Part shown: one piece after another, positions 7,449-15,532 of the stretch
How the letters are laid out: every line of letters starts with the position of its first letter
How positions within the stretch are numbered: position 1 is the stretch's first letter
Source of the DNA: an uncultured Alteromonadales bacterium
GTDB taxonomy: Bacteria; Pseudomonadota; Gammaproteobacteria; Pseudomonadales; Cellvibrionaceae
Length of the DNA stretch: 43,409 nt
Direction of reading: 5' to 3'
Assembly: GCA_937864365.1 (NCBI GenBank)
Contig: CALMJT010000166.1
Coordinates: 1-43,409 of the forward strand
The notes under the pieces: generated by a model
What the model was told of the DNA's origin: nothing
Databases searched by the model: none
What the model saw: the letters and a program-made list of their open reading frames with translations, nothing else
Program-made: the position numbers and the translations under genes

Positions 7449-8962
7449 GTTAGCTCCGTTACAGATTCATTGTACAACGCATCAATCAATGATTCGTTGT
7501 TTTGTGTAAAAGAAATTCTATTGATGCGACCGTTATAGGTTAAATACGGCTGCCATTGTTGTTTAGATAAATAGGTAAATTGTTTTACTTGCGCGTAAAT
7601 AGGCAGATGTTCATTTATAGACAGTAATTGCTGCTGCAAGTGCTCAACAGGAATACCCACATCTACAATTTCTAGCGCTGCACTTAAATAAGGTTTTGCT
7701 TCACCTAAAACCAAGGCACGCACCACAAACGGAAATTTTTCCAATTCAGATTCAACCCACTCGGGATTTACATTGCGACCGTTACTTAATACCAAGGTAT
7801 TTTTCTTACGACCAGAAATGTAGAGATAACCGTCTTTTAATTCGCCAATATCACCGGTGTAAACGGGGTCTGAAAGAGCCGTCCAACTGTTTGGATCACC
7901 AACGTAACCCAAGTTTGTTGAATTTCTAACGACAATTTCACCATCCACAATACTCACTTCGCAATGCGGCAAAATTTTACCAACGGAATCGATTGGATCT
8001 TGCAAACTGGCGTTAAGGGCTACAACCGAACCGCACTCAGACAATCCATAACCTTGATACACCGGCAAATTTAATTGCCGAGCTTGATTTAATAAATCGG
8101 CTGATACCTTGCCGCCGCCCACAGCAACAAAAGAAAAACTTGTTGGCAACGCCATACCTTGATGAACCGCTTGCAACAAGAGCTTTAATAATTGCGGTAC
8201 TAAGATTGTGGTATTGGGTTGTACTTGATGCAGCTCCTGAAATAATGTCATTAACAACGCTGGTAGTTGTGTACGATCACTGCTTTTAGGCGAAAAGAGT
8301 AAATCGTTAACCGTATCGGAAAGATAAACACAACCGCCGCACATAAAACTGGCGTAAATACCGGCAATGTTTTCCAACAAGGTTGAGAATGGCATAAAAC
8401 TAAAATGTACGGGGCTCTCAACATTAACCGCAGCCACTAAAGAACTCGCCACTTTTAACTGATGTTCAGCACTTAAACAAACGCCCTTTGGGCTTGCCGT
8501 AGAACCCGAGGTGAAGGTAATTTTTTGCGTGCCTTGCGGTAAAGCATTCTGGCTTTCGGGTTTAAGCTTTAAATAATACAGGTTGGGTAAGCACTTAAGC
8601 GTATGAGTACTACCAACATGAGCTATTTTTGATTGTGTTAAAAATTTATCCAAATAAGCTTCTTCAAAAATAATCAAATCGATAGAAGCTTGATTTAGGC
8701 TGTGAAAAATTTGTTCGTCACTAAAGAACGTTGGCAACGGCAACGAGGTAATACCGTGATCGAACAACGCCAAATCTAGCGCGATCCAACCAATGCTGTT
8801 TTTCGCAATAAAAGCAACACGCTGGCATTGTAAAGCGCTTAACTCTGTACTGATTTGACGAACTTTTTGATTCAACTCTGCATAAGTTAGTGAATCATCG
8901 GCGGTGCGTATCGCAACCTCGTCGTTACATTGCTGTAGAAAAATTTGAGCTAAATTACCCAC
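7445..8962 (-). CDS. ANL-superfamily AMP-forming acyl ligase
   Basis: A 505-residue adenylate-forming enzyme, slightly shorter than typical acyl-CoA synthetases (about 520-560). The phosphate-binding motif ITFTSGSTASPKG is at residues 148-160, the YQGYGLSE motif follows mid-protein, and YTGDIG provides the ribose-binding aspartate. At the C-terminal A10 position, where the family has a catalytic lysine (consensus GKIxR), this protein reads NGRINR, that is Arg in place of Lys. Adenylation may therefore be altered or use another lysine. It probably activates a carboxylic acid, perhaps a fatty acid, for the GNAT-like protein encoded just upstream. The start is GTG with an AGG about 8 nt upstream. 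Confidence 0.9.
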   Translation of the reverse strand: MGNLAQIFLQQCNDEVAIRTADDSLTYAELNQKVRQISTELSALQCQRVAFIAKNSIGWIALDLALFDHGITSLPLPTFFSDEQIFHSLNQASIDLIIFEEAYLDKFLTQSKIAHVGSTHTLKCLPNLYYLKLKPESQNALPQGTQKITFTSGSTASPKGVCLSAEHQLKVASSLVAAVNVESPVHFSFMPFSTLLENIAGIYASFMCGGCVYLSDTVNDLLFSPKSSDRTQLPALLMTLFQELHQVQPNTTILVPQLLKLLLQAVHQGMALPTSFSFVAVGGGKVSADLLNQARQLNLPVYQGYGLSECGSVVALNASLQDPIDSVGKILPHCEVSIVDGEIVVRNSTNLGYVGDPNSWTALSDPVYTGDIGELKDGYLYISGRKKNTLVLSNGRNVNPEWVESELEKFPFVVRALVLGEAKPYLSAALEIVDVGIPVEHLQQQLLSINEHLPIYAQVKQFTYLSKQQWQPYLTYNGRINRISFTQNNESLIDALYNESVTELT

Positions 8963-8967
8963 CGTCT

Positions 8968-9660
8968 TTACCTAATTAATTTAGAAATATTATCGATGTC
9001 TAAATCTAATGATTTGGTAAACTCGCTATATTCATAGATGGACTCAAGAATACTTTTTGCGTTTTTCAAAGAAGCCACCAACACCATAGGCTTGGTGTCG
9101 TAATAAGTACCCCAAGATTTACCGCCGTCGGATAAACGACTTGGATCTGCTTCAGCTAGGGTAATTACCTCAAGTCCGGTTTTAGAAATAATGTGTTTAA
9201 CCTGCGCAGTGGCGGTAAACACCATATGTTCGAAACCCGCTTGGTATAAAATTTTCGCTAGAATTAAAAAAACACTCAATGATGCGCCGGGATGCAAAGA
9301 AACCAAATTGCCAATTTCCACCAACTGGCTGCGCAACACAGGCTTCATTAATTTACTCGCAACGGCCTGCTCTAAGGTTTCGCCTAAATACTGTTCGAGA
9401 AAGACCGCCTCAGCTTTTACCGGATTTACACCCACCAAACAAAGAGAGCGATCATTGCATCGAAAATCTAAAAGATGAGGTAAAAAGTGGCTAACTTGCG
9501 CACCGTAACAAGTCTCAAATTCACCTGCTATCTTCTCTTCCATCAATTTGCGAGAACTACGATCATTTGCATGAATGTCAGAATGCGTTATCTCAATCAA
9601 CGAATGAATATTAGTTCTTTCGAAATAACGACGCAGAGATTTGTGTGATTGAGTTAACAA
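8968..9660 (-). CDS. Thermostable-hemolysin-family protein (GNAT-like acyltransferase fold)
   Basis: A 230-residue cytoplasmic protein without signal peptide. It matches the thermostable hemolysin family (named after Vibrio delta-VPH), with the family-typical EIGNLVSLHPGASLSVFL segment at about residues 115-132 and a C-terminal WGTYYDTKP motif. As I recall, this Pfam family belongs to the acetyltransferase-like clan, related in fold to LuxI-type acyl-homoserine-lactone synthases, so an acyl-transfer function is more plausible than membrane lysis. It heads the ten-gene operon and is followed 5 bp later by an acyl-activating ligase, which supports that view. The start is a TTG at 9660 with GAGG 7 nt upstream. 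Confidence 0.85.
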   Translation of the reverse strand: MLTQSHKSLRRYFERTNIHSLIEITHSDIHANDRSSRKLMEEKIAGEFETCYGAQVSHFLPHLLDFRCNDRSLCLVGVNPVKAEAVFLEQYLGETLEQAVASKLMKPVLRSQLVEIGNLVSLHPGASLSVFLILAKILYQAGFEHMVFTATAQVKHIISKTGLEVITLAEADPSRLSDGGKSWGTYYDTKPMVLVASLKNAKSILESIYEYSEFTKSLDLDIDNISKLIR

Positions 9661-9725
9661 GAGCTCACCTCATAATTTAAATTCTCAGCAGGTTTTGCTG
9701 ACAACACTAAAATTACGCTCTGAAT

Positions 9726-9742
9726 CTTAGCGAAACCTTAAG
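9726..9742. promoter_or_regulatory. Possible QseB/PmrA-type box upstream of the operon
   Basis: CTTAGC, five bases, then CTTAAG: a direct repeat with 11-bp spacing that fits the HTTAAK-N5-HTTAAK consensus known for PmrA/QseB-type regulators, with one imperfect half-site. It lies about 66-82 bp upstream of the TTG start of the first operon gene, a sensible position for control by the QseB-like regulator encoded in the same operon. Confidence 0.4.
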
Positions 9743-9952
9743 GTGAGATAATTATTTGAGGGCGAGATCACAAAAATTGAAAAGAGACTTAGCAGGGAGT
9801 TTTACGTCGTTTTTCGCAATTTTTCGCAATTTTTCGATCAATATGGATCGAATTCGTACCACTATAAGCTTAAATTATAGAAGATGAACCACTAACAGAC
9901 GGTTATTCGCGTATTTTTGATCAATGATTCACCACTTTCGAGGAATTAGCCC

Positions 9953-9999
9953 CTTAAGAAATCGTCGGATTCTTAAGAAACCAGCACAACCTTAAGAAA
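9953..9999. repeat. Three CTTAAGAAA direct repeats at 19-bp spacing
   Basis: The 9-mer CTTAAGAAA starts at 9953, 9972 and 9991, so the spacing is exactly 19 bp twice. The 10-bp spacers are unrelated. The regular period and the shared core with the CTTAAG box nearer the gene suggest a protein-binding array, possibly for the QseB-like regulator. Confidence 0.55.
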
Positions 10000-10029
10000 T
10001 GATCTGATCCGGTAACTTGTTAACTTGAG

Positions 10030-10180
10030 AATCCTCAGATTAACTCATCCGAGATTTAATCCGAGGACAAAAGTTGAAAATGCGATTTCCAATTTCTTCG
10101 CAATTTCAACCACTTACAGTTCTTGAAATTGGCTACACATCCTTGTCTCACGGGAAACTCTAGGTTAATCGGAGTTCTCT
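10030..10180 (+). repeat. Palindromic repeat, full copy
   Basis: About 151 bp, beginning GAATCCTCAGATTAACTCAT and ending GTTAATCGGAGTTCTCT. It contains the internal AGTTGAAAATGCGATTTCC segment, the TTGAAATTG arm and the GACACA/TGTGTC-like mini-hairpin region in the canonical order. It lies between the acyl-carrier-protein gene and the left operon. Confidence 0.85.
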
Positions 10181-10293
10181 TAACAAAATTAACCACAGAA
10201 GTATTATGGCAATAAGAAGCACTCTTTAAGCAATCGACTGAGTTTATTTGCGGCATCTCAGAGCTTCTTAACAAGGTTCATTCCACTGAACAA

Positions 10294-10593
10294 TTATCGA
10301 TCGGAATCGACTTTACGTGCAACGAACTCGGTAAGATTTAACAAGGACGTTAAATTATTTTCTTTAACATCTTGTGGTGAAAAGCGAATATTAAATTCCT
10401 TTTGTACCATCATAAAAAAACGCAGCGAGTTTAGAGAATCAAGCAAACCATCTTGCTTAAAATATACATCGTCGTCACGAAAATTAAGATCGCCAAAAGA
10501 TCGCAATAAATTAACCAATATTACTTTAATACGATCAAAATTAGCGTTACGCGCCACAGAGCTGGTTTCGTAAGATGTTGAAGAACTTGTCAT
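10294..10593 (-). CDS. Acyl carrier protein
   Basis: A 99-residue four-helix carrier protein with an extra N-terminal tail of about 17 residues. The phosphopantetheine attachment serine is Ser53 in the DGLLDSLNSL motif (the family DSL signature). The remainder, with FNIRFSPQDV and NLTSLLNLTEFV, fits carrier helices 3 and 4. It is the last gene of the sugar-modification cluster, 15 bp after the Gfo/Idh gene, and lies near an AMP-forming ligase that could load it. No ketosynthase is present in the cluster, so it more likely carries a directly activated acyl or aminoacyl group destined for an amino sugar than takes part in chain elongation. That role is an inference. Confidence 0.92.
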   Translation of the reverse strand: MTSSSTSYETSSVARNANFDRIKVILVNLLRSFGDLNFRDDDVYFKQDGLLDSLNSLRFFMMVQKEFNIRFSPQDVKENNLTSLLNLTEFVARKVDSDR

Positions 10594-10608
10594 AGAATCA
10601 ACTTCCTT

Positions 10609-11796
10609 TCAGCCAAACTTTAACTCCAACAATTCGGGTTTTATGGGATTATTCATCGACAAGGTTTTTTTATTAAGCGCAGATTTATGTATCGCCTCCA
10701 TCAGCTCTAAGCCTTCGTTAGCAATGCCATAGCTGTATGCGCCACTGAATAAATCAAGGTCGTGATTTTTTGAGTCTCTGTGGTTTTTACGGTAAATAAT
10801 GGCGTTGGCAAAATCGGTGTATAAATTGGCAAAGGCTTCAATAAACCCGGACGGATGCCCTGCTTTAAAACGATTATAACGAGGTGCATTGGCCGTGTAG
10901 CAAAAACTGCCTCGTTCGATAATTTCACGTCTGCCATCGGCGTAATTAATGGTTAACAGCTCTGGCGAGGTTTGCTCCCAAAATGCAGAGGCATTATCGC
11001 CGAAGATACGCAGCGACATGCCATTTTTGTAGCCCAGAGCGGATTTACTTACCCAAAGTCGTGCAAAAAAATCCTGTTCATATTCAATCAGAGCAGAGGC
11101 ATCATCAACAATATTATCAATTTTACCGTAGGTATTTTCTTGAGCACGAACCGTTACGGGATGTAACTTGGTTAAAAAATAAATTAATTGATGCAAATGG
11201 CACGTAAGGTCTAGGTGGATTGTAGGAATGCTTCCGTCATGTGTACGCCAAGATTGTATCGGCGAAACCTTTGCATGCTTTCCGCCGCGAATATAACCTT
11301 CTTGTGGCATTTCGATTTGAATTTGCATGAGCTTACCCAACTCTCCTCTTGAAATTCGAGTTCTAAGCTCGCGCACCATTGGATACGCAGAATAGTTATA
11401 GGTAACCGATAAAAATCCGTTATTCTTTTTTAATGCCGAATTAATACGTGCAGAAGACGCTAAATCATTGGTTAAAGACTTCTCACAAATCACCGGAATA
11501 TCTAGACTTAACGCAGAAATAACCATCTCTTCGTGAATGGGTGTTGGTGTTAAAATCACAACAGCGTCGATCTCATTTTTCTCAGCAATTAAAAGATCCT
11601 GCCAATTATCATACAACCGATCTTGAGAAATACCGTAGGAGAACGCAGTTTCTTCGTTAACGGGATAATTTGAGCTAAAAGCGCCAGCAACAAGCTTCCA
11701 TGCATCGTCTAATTGGCTTGCACAGAAATGAGTGTAGCCAACCGCCGAGTTTACACCACCGCCGATAAAAGCCAATTTAAGAGTATTTGCGCTCAT
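10609..11796 (-). CDS. Gfo/Idh/MocA-family sugar oxidoreductase
   Basis: A 395-residue NAD(P)-dependent dehydrogenase. The Rossmann motif LAFIGGGVNSAVG is at residues 8-20, VVILTPTPIHEE follows beta-4, and the conserved Lys lies in VICEKSL (family consensus EKP). The C-terminal half is the usual alpha/beta dimerisation and substrate domain. Family members such as WlbA oxidise a hydroxyl of a nucleotide sugar, giving a keto sugar that a DegT-type aminotransferase then aminates. A DegT gene is present in this cluster, so the two probably make an amino sugar. It is followed 15 bp later by the carrier-protein gene and preceded by a 193-bp gap with a solo repeat hairpin. Confidence 0.93.
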   Translation of the reverse strand: MSANTLKLAFIGGGVNSAVGYTHFCASQLDDAWKLVAGAFSSNYPVNEETAFSYGISQDRLYDNWQDLLIAEKNEIDAVVILTPTPIHEEMVISALSLDIPVICEKSLTNDLASSARINSALKKNNGFLSVTYNYSAYPMVRELRTRISRGELGKLMQIQIEMPQEGYIRGGKHAKVSPIQSWRTHDGSIPTIHLDLTCHLHQLIYFLTKLHPVTVRAQENTYGKIDNIVDDASALIEYEQDFFARLWVSKSALGYKNGMSLRIFGDNASAFWEQTSPELLTINYADGRREIIERGSFCYTANAPRYNRFKAGHPSGFIEAFANLYTDFANAIIYRKNHRDSKNHDLDLFSGAYSYGIANEGLELMEAIHKSALNKKTLSMNNPIKPELLELKFG

Positions 11797-11838
11797 AGTA
11801 GTATTCCAGAATTAGACATTTATAATAAAACTAAAAAA

Positions 11839-11883
11839 TGGGAACCTTCGATTAACGCAACCGTAATTCAGTCAAAGGTTTCT
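11839..11883. repeat. Palindromic repeat, solo-hairpin form
   Basis: GGGAACCTTCGATTAA, a loop, then CAAAGGTTTC: only the outer hairpin of the repeat family. It lies in the 193-bp gap between the ANL ligase and the Gfo/Idh gene. Confidence 0.55.
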
Positions 11884-11989
11884 GCTCACTAAAACAAACC
11901 TAGAGAAAACCTAGAGAAAATTACGAATGAGTTAATTAGATGCACCTAAAAAACATTATTGTTGCATGATTTTTTCTTATAATTAGTCG

Positions 11990-13666
11990 TCAATAATTAA
12001 AACAAAAATATCGCCCTATTTTTTCTAAATAATCACGATCATAAGTGGTCACGTATTCTGCGAGTTTTACTCGACGTATCTTACCCAACTCTGTCTTTGG
12101 CACTTCGTTTAATACAAAGAAATGTCTGGGTAATTGATAGTTCTCGCACTTATCAAGAAGAAAAAGACAAAAATCGTAAAAATTTATAGTAACTTCTACA
12201 TTTAAAGATGGTGGCTCTATTACCAGAGCAACAACTTCGCCCAAACGGTCATCAGGAAATGGAATTGCGTATAAGTTATAGTTTTCATTCCAACCAATGT
12301 CCTTGTTAGCGGCCAGATATTCCTTAGCGAGATTCTCCACAAATTCTGGATAAACCTTTGTGCCACCAACATTTATACGCTCTTTTTTTCGACCAACAAA
12401 ATACAAATATCCATTTTCATCACAATAACCCAGATCGCCGGTATGCACATAAGATTTTGAAATAAAATCTGTGTTGTTAAATTCAATATAGCCCATAAAT
12501 GCTAAGGGTGATTTTATGCAGATCTCGCCCACTTGATTAACATCAACAGTAGTACCAGAATCATCCAGAATATGAATATCTACTTGAGAAATAGGTTTGC
12601 CAACAGAGTTAAATGAGTTATCCAATAACATATGCTCGTTAAGCTTCAAAGAGGTCGCTACCGCAACCTCGCTTGCACCATAACATTCGTAAAATTCAAA
12701 ATTCTTCTTAGCAACGATGTTTACGCGCGTATCATTATCGAGTTTAGCGGACGAAGAAATAAGCTTTTTAAGTGCGCCAAGATTAAATAAACGCTCATCA
12801 GAATCGGCTAATAGATTTTTAATCTGTGTTGAAACAAGTACCGCAACAGTCACTTTATAATCTAAAGCACTTTGTAAGAACAAATAATCTGAAAATCGTT
12901 CGAGCAAAACACAGTGCTCGCCGTACAATAAACTGGTAAAAAGAATTCGTTGCGCAAGTGAGTGATAAAGAGGCGTTGCAATAATAAATCGGTCATTGGC
13001 ATCAAGTTCAAAAGTCGAAAAAAATGACTCCGCACGCTTGAGCTTTGTACCCTGCCCTAAACACATCCACTTGGGTGCAGAAGTAGTGCCCGAAGTTGTC
13101 GTTAAAATATAAGGCGGCCCAGAGTTATGATTGGATTTATCTAACAAAGCTTGGATATTATCTATAGCCGTAAAAGCGGGTTGCTTGTCCGCTTTTTTAC
13201 ATAAAATAGAACTAAGAAGATTACAACAACCCTCATTTTTAGGTCTCACATACCCTAAATTTTGTAACGTATTTTCTTTATTTCTAGCGTCAGCATTTGA
13301 ATATATAACCATGTCTGGCCGATAAGAACGCAGTGTTTCGCAAAAATTCTCTTCGCTCACCTCTGGCGACAACGGCATAACAAGCCATTCTAGCTTTGCA
13401 CACAACAGCAATATGAGCACAAAATCCAAATTATTCGAAAGCGCTGTTACAACCACACGCGGATGTTTTGAATCTGGCACAGCAAAATTATTCGCCAGTA
13501 CATAACGTTCTAAATCGTCAACCAATTGCATCAGTTCGGTAAACGTATAACGAACACTTTGTTGGGAATTGCTTATTGTTAAAAAAAATGCATCGGTACC
13601 GTTTTTTTCTGACTCTCTTTGCGTTGGGTGTTTTGTTCTATTGTGTAAGATTTGTGTGTATAACAT
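11990..13666 (-). CDS. ANL-superfamily AMP-forming ligase of the sugar cluster
   Basis: A 558-residue adenylate-forming enzyme. The phosphate-binding motif TTTSGTTSAPKW is at residues 189-200, FYECYGASE in the middle, YVHTGDLGY gives the ribose-binding Asp, GRKKERINVGG the hinge, and ELGKIRRVKL retains the catalytic A10 lysine near the C-terminus. Length and motif set are complete, so it should be active, unlike the other ligase in this window, which lacks the A10 Lys. With an acyl carrier protein in the same operon and a NeuD-like transferase next to it, it probably activates a small carboxylic or amino acid and loads the carrier. The substrate cannot be read from the sequence. Confidence 0.92.
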   Translation of the reverse strand: MLYTQILHNRTKHPTQRESEKNGTDAFFLTISNSQQSVRYTFTELMQLVDDLERYVLANNFAVPDSKHPRVVVTALSNNLDFVLILLLCAKLEWLVMPLSPEVSEENFCETLRSYRPDMVIYSNADARNKENTLQNLGYVRPKNEGCCNLLSSILCKKADKQPAFTAIDNIQALLDKSNHNSGPPYILTTTSGTTSAPKWMCLGQGTKLKRAESFFSTFELDANDRFIIATPLYHSLAQRILFTSLLYGEHCVLLERFSDYLFLQSALDYKVTVAVLVSTQIKNLLADSDERLFNLGALKKLISSSAKLDNDTRVNIVAKKNFEFYECYGASEVAVATSLKLNEHMLLDNSFNSVGKPISQVDIHILDDSGTTVDVNQVGEICIKSPLAFMGYIEFNNTDFISKSYVHTGDLGYCDENGYLYFVGRKKERINVGGTKVYPEFVENLAKEYLAANKDIGWNENYNLYAIPFPDDRLGEVVALVIEPPSLNVEVTINFYDFCLFLLDKCENYQLPRHFFVLNEVPKTELGKIRRVKLAEYVTTYDRDYLEKIGRYFCFNY

Positions 13667-13713
13667 AGGTACAACTCAGGAGTGCTAGTGAGAAGCACTA
13701 AGCACGCATAACA

Positions 13714-14427
13714 TTATTTCAGCCATGCTAAATAAGCTTTACTGTCAAAATCGAAGATTTCACCCGCCTGTGTAACAACAACATCACCGAGTTGAGTGTT
13801 TTTTGTCACCAAGGTATTAGCGCCAATATACGTGTACGGCGCAACAGAAACGCCATGAGCGACACAGGCATTAACGCCCATAAAACAATGCTCACCTATA
13901 CTCACACCACCTGCCAGGCTAACACCAGAATTAAGCCAACTATAATCGCCTACAACACAGTCATGACCAATATTAACTCCGCTTGCGATAAAAACACTGT
14001 CGCCAATACGGGAGTTACAATGGATTGTGGTATTGTTTAAAATAAATCCAAACTCACCAACCGTTACATTTCTGTGCAGTTCAAAACTCTTGTGAATGAA
14101 TCGAAATAGTTTAAAGCCTTGATTCTTAAGCGTATCCGTAATTCGTTTACGAATATCATTCATTTCAGAAAAACCCACCGCAATGGCAATGGTCACGTCT
14201 TTGTTGGAAAATTGATGAATAAATTCGGATAACGGAATCAGAGGTAGATGGCAAATGTTGGAAGTTAGGCAATACTCATCTTCGCAAACAAATGCAATCA
14301 CATTATGATCTTGGACTATGTATGAAAACAGCGTTTCCGCCATTGCACCACTGCCATAAATAACAATGTCTTCACTCGTGGCTGGATTAAAGTGATTATT
14401 AGGATTCATGAACGACTCGATTTCCAC
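13714..14427 (-). CDS. NeuD/PglD-like sugar O/N-acyltransferase
   Basis: A 237-residue two-domain protein. The N-terminal PglD_N-type Rossmann-like part includes DIVIYGSGAMAETLFSYI at about residues 20-37. From about residue 120 a left-handed beta-helix of hexapeptide repeats follows (IGDSVFIASGVNIGHDCVVG, then VSIGEHCFMGVNACVAHGVS). His155 in NIGHDC is placed like the catalytic His of PglD. Such enzymes acetylate an amino sugar, generally on UDP-activated bacillosamine, legionaminic or related sugars. The coordinates use a GTG start; an ATG at 14409 (Met7) is an equally possible start. It is 9 bp after the FkbM gene and 47 bp before the ANL ligase; the gap holds a perfect AGTGCT/AGCACT inverted repeat at about 13681-13699. 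Confidence 0.92.
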   Translation of the reverse strand: MEIESFMNPNNHFNPATSEDIVIYGSGAMAETLFSYIVQDHNVIAFVCEDEYCLTSNICHLPLIPLSEFIHQFSNKDVTIAIAVGFSEMNDIRKRITDTLKNQGFKLFRFIHKSFELHRNVTVGEFGFILNNTTIHCNSRIGDSVFIASGVNIGHDCVVGDYSWLNSGVSLAGGVSIGEHCFMGVNACVAHGVSVAPYTYIGANTLVTKNTQLGDVVVTQAGEIFDFDSKAYLAWLK

Positions 14428-14436
14428 CTGAGTAAT

Positions 14437-15522
14437 TTAGATGGCAAAAAGTACAGACTCACAGATACCGTTTGAATAATGTCGAAAATAATACTTTCTC
14501 GAAATAGACGAGCTCTGTAGCCACGTGAATATATCCGTCAAATCGTGAGGCAAATGATATGCGCTGATAGCAAATCCGACATTTTCATTGTCCCTTGATT
14601 GAATGGCGCCTTTTAAAGCCGACATTTCGGCACCTTCAATATCTAATTTGACTAAAACACGCGCATTTATGTCGTTAGTAATCATTTCAGACACTTCCGT
14701 GTCGATGGAAGTCGTTTCGATATAGCCAGAAACTTCTTCTGCGCAGTTGCCTTCGTGCCTGGGCGAACTTGGTAACTTATCAAATATTTTGGTTATTTTG
14801 GTTTCAGTACCTTCACCTTCTAAAAAAGCATAGCCTAATTTATCGGAAAGACAGGCATTTTTTACTGTAATTTTTCCTGACGACAAGAATTCCGTCATAT
14901 TTCGTTTTGCAATATTAGACTTTATGAGTTCAATATTTTTTATATTGGGTTCGAACAAATAAACCTGATGTATCGGGTCAAAGAGCTCAATAAAACGAAT
15001 GCTGTCATGACCATCGTAAGCGCCGCCGTCTATTAAACAATTAAATTTTTTATTCAACACAAAGTTTTCGAAATATTGCTGATCTATTTTTACATCAAAA
15101 TGCATCAAATGTTGTATGTCGAGAGTATACCTAAACTGCACAATGGCGGTAAGCTCGTCTCTTGATTGCTGATCGGCAAAATAAGGTAAACAGCGTTCAA
15201 TAATCGCAAAATCTTCGTTTATTCCCGCTTGCGCCTGTGCCAACATAGTAGCGGCAAATTCTTTGGGATGACGGTTGACAAAATCACCGATAAAAATTGG
15301 CTTAAAACCCTGTGACCGCAGCTTAAGATGTGCGTAGGCAGCTCTGGAGTTATAAACGCAGTTAATCATATTATCGGCCTGCGAAACCTCAGATAAGCGA
15401 ACTATGGGACAATTGTACGCGGATTTCTCGCTAGAAAATTCATCCACTATGAAATCAACGGGTACGAGTTTGGTTAGAATTTCTGTATATTCGTTATTTC
15501 CAAACGCAACTGTTTTAGCCAT
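14437..15522 (-). CDS. FkbM-family methyltransferase with N-terminal PglD-like domain
   Basis: A 361-residue protein. Residues about 160-361 form an FkbM-type SAM-dependent methyltransferase: motif I LIDGGAYDGHDS at 163-174, then VYLFEPNIKN with the acidic ribose-binding residue at 191, and VLVKLDIEGAEMSALKGA, the family-typical post-motif. Residues 1-85 (VAFGNN, FIVDEF, PIVRLSEV) resemble the small Rossmann-like N-domain of PglD/NeuD proteins, a domain also seen on some O-antigen and flagellin-glycan FkbM proteins. It probably O-methylates a sugar hydroxyl of the glycan. The gene is packed between the glycosyltransferase (10 bp) and the acyltransferase (9 bp). Confidence 0.9.
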   Translation of the reverse strand: MAKTVAFGNNEYTEILTKLVPVDFIVDEFSSEKSAYNCPIVRLSEVSQADNMINCVYNSRAAYAHLKLRSQGFKPIFIGDFVNRHPKEFAATMLAQAQAGINEDFAIIERCLPYFADQQSRDELTAIVQFRYTLDIQHLMHFDVKIDQQYFENFVLNKKFNCLIDGGAYDGHDSIRFIELFDPIHQVYLFEPNIKNIELIKSNIAKRNMTEFLSSGKITVKNACLSDKLGYAFLEGEGTETKITKIFDKLPSSPRHEGNCAEEVSGYIETTSIDTEVSEMITNDINARVLVKLDIEGAEMSALKGAIQSRDNENVGFAISAYHLPHDLTDIFTWLQSSSISRKYYFRHYSNGICESVLFAI

Positions 15523-15532
15523 TTGTGAGTCT

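Larger units (their letters stand above)
9661..10293. other. Regulatory spacer upstream of the left operon
   Basis: No protein gene is visible in these 632 bp. The stretch holds a CTTAAG-type box at 9726-9742, a tandem TTTTTCGCAA motif at about 9812-9838, small palindromes (CGATC/GATCG near 9836-9852 and CTATAA/TTATAG near 9862-9880), three CTTAAGAAA repeats at an exact 19-bp spacing (9953-9999) and a full palindromic repeat (10030-10180). The first minus-strand gene of the operon starts at 9660, so most of these lie in its promoter-distal upstream region. I see no sigma-54 match here. Confidence 0.6.

Noticed and set aside
9740-9760. Possible Fur box upstream of the iron-linked operon
   Set aside because: GATAATTATTTGAG matches only part of the GATAAT/ATTATC consensus and lacks the third hexamer. 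It would be attractive given the iron genes, but the match is too weak.
10056-10274. 72-codon open frame on the minus strand downstream of the ACP gene
   Set aside because: Most of it is made of the palindromic repeat at 10030-10180, which has no conserved reading frame across copies.
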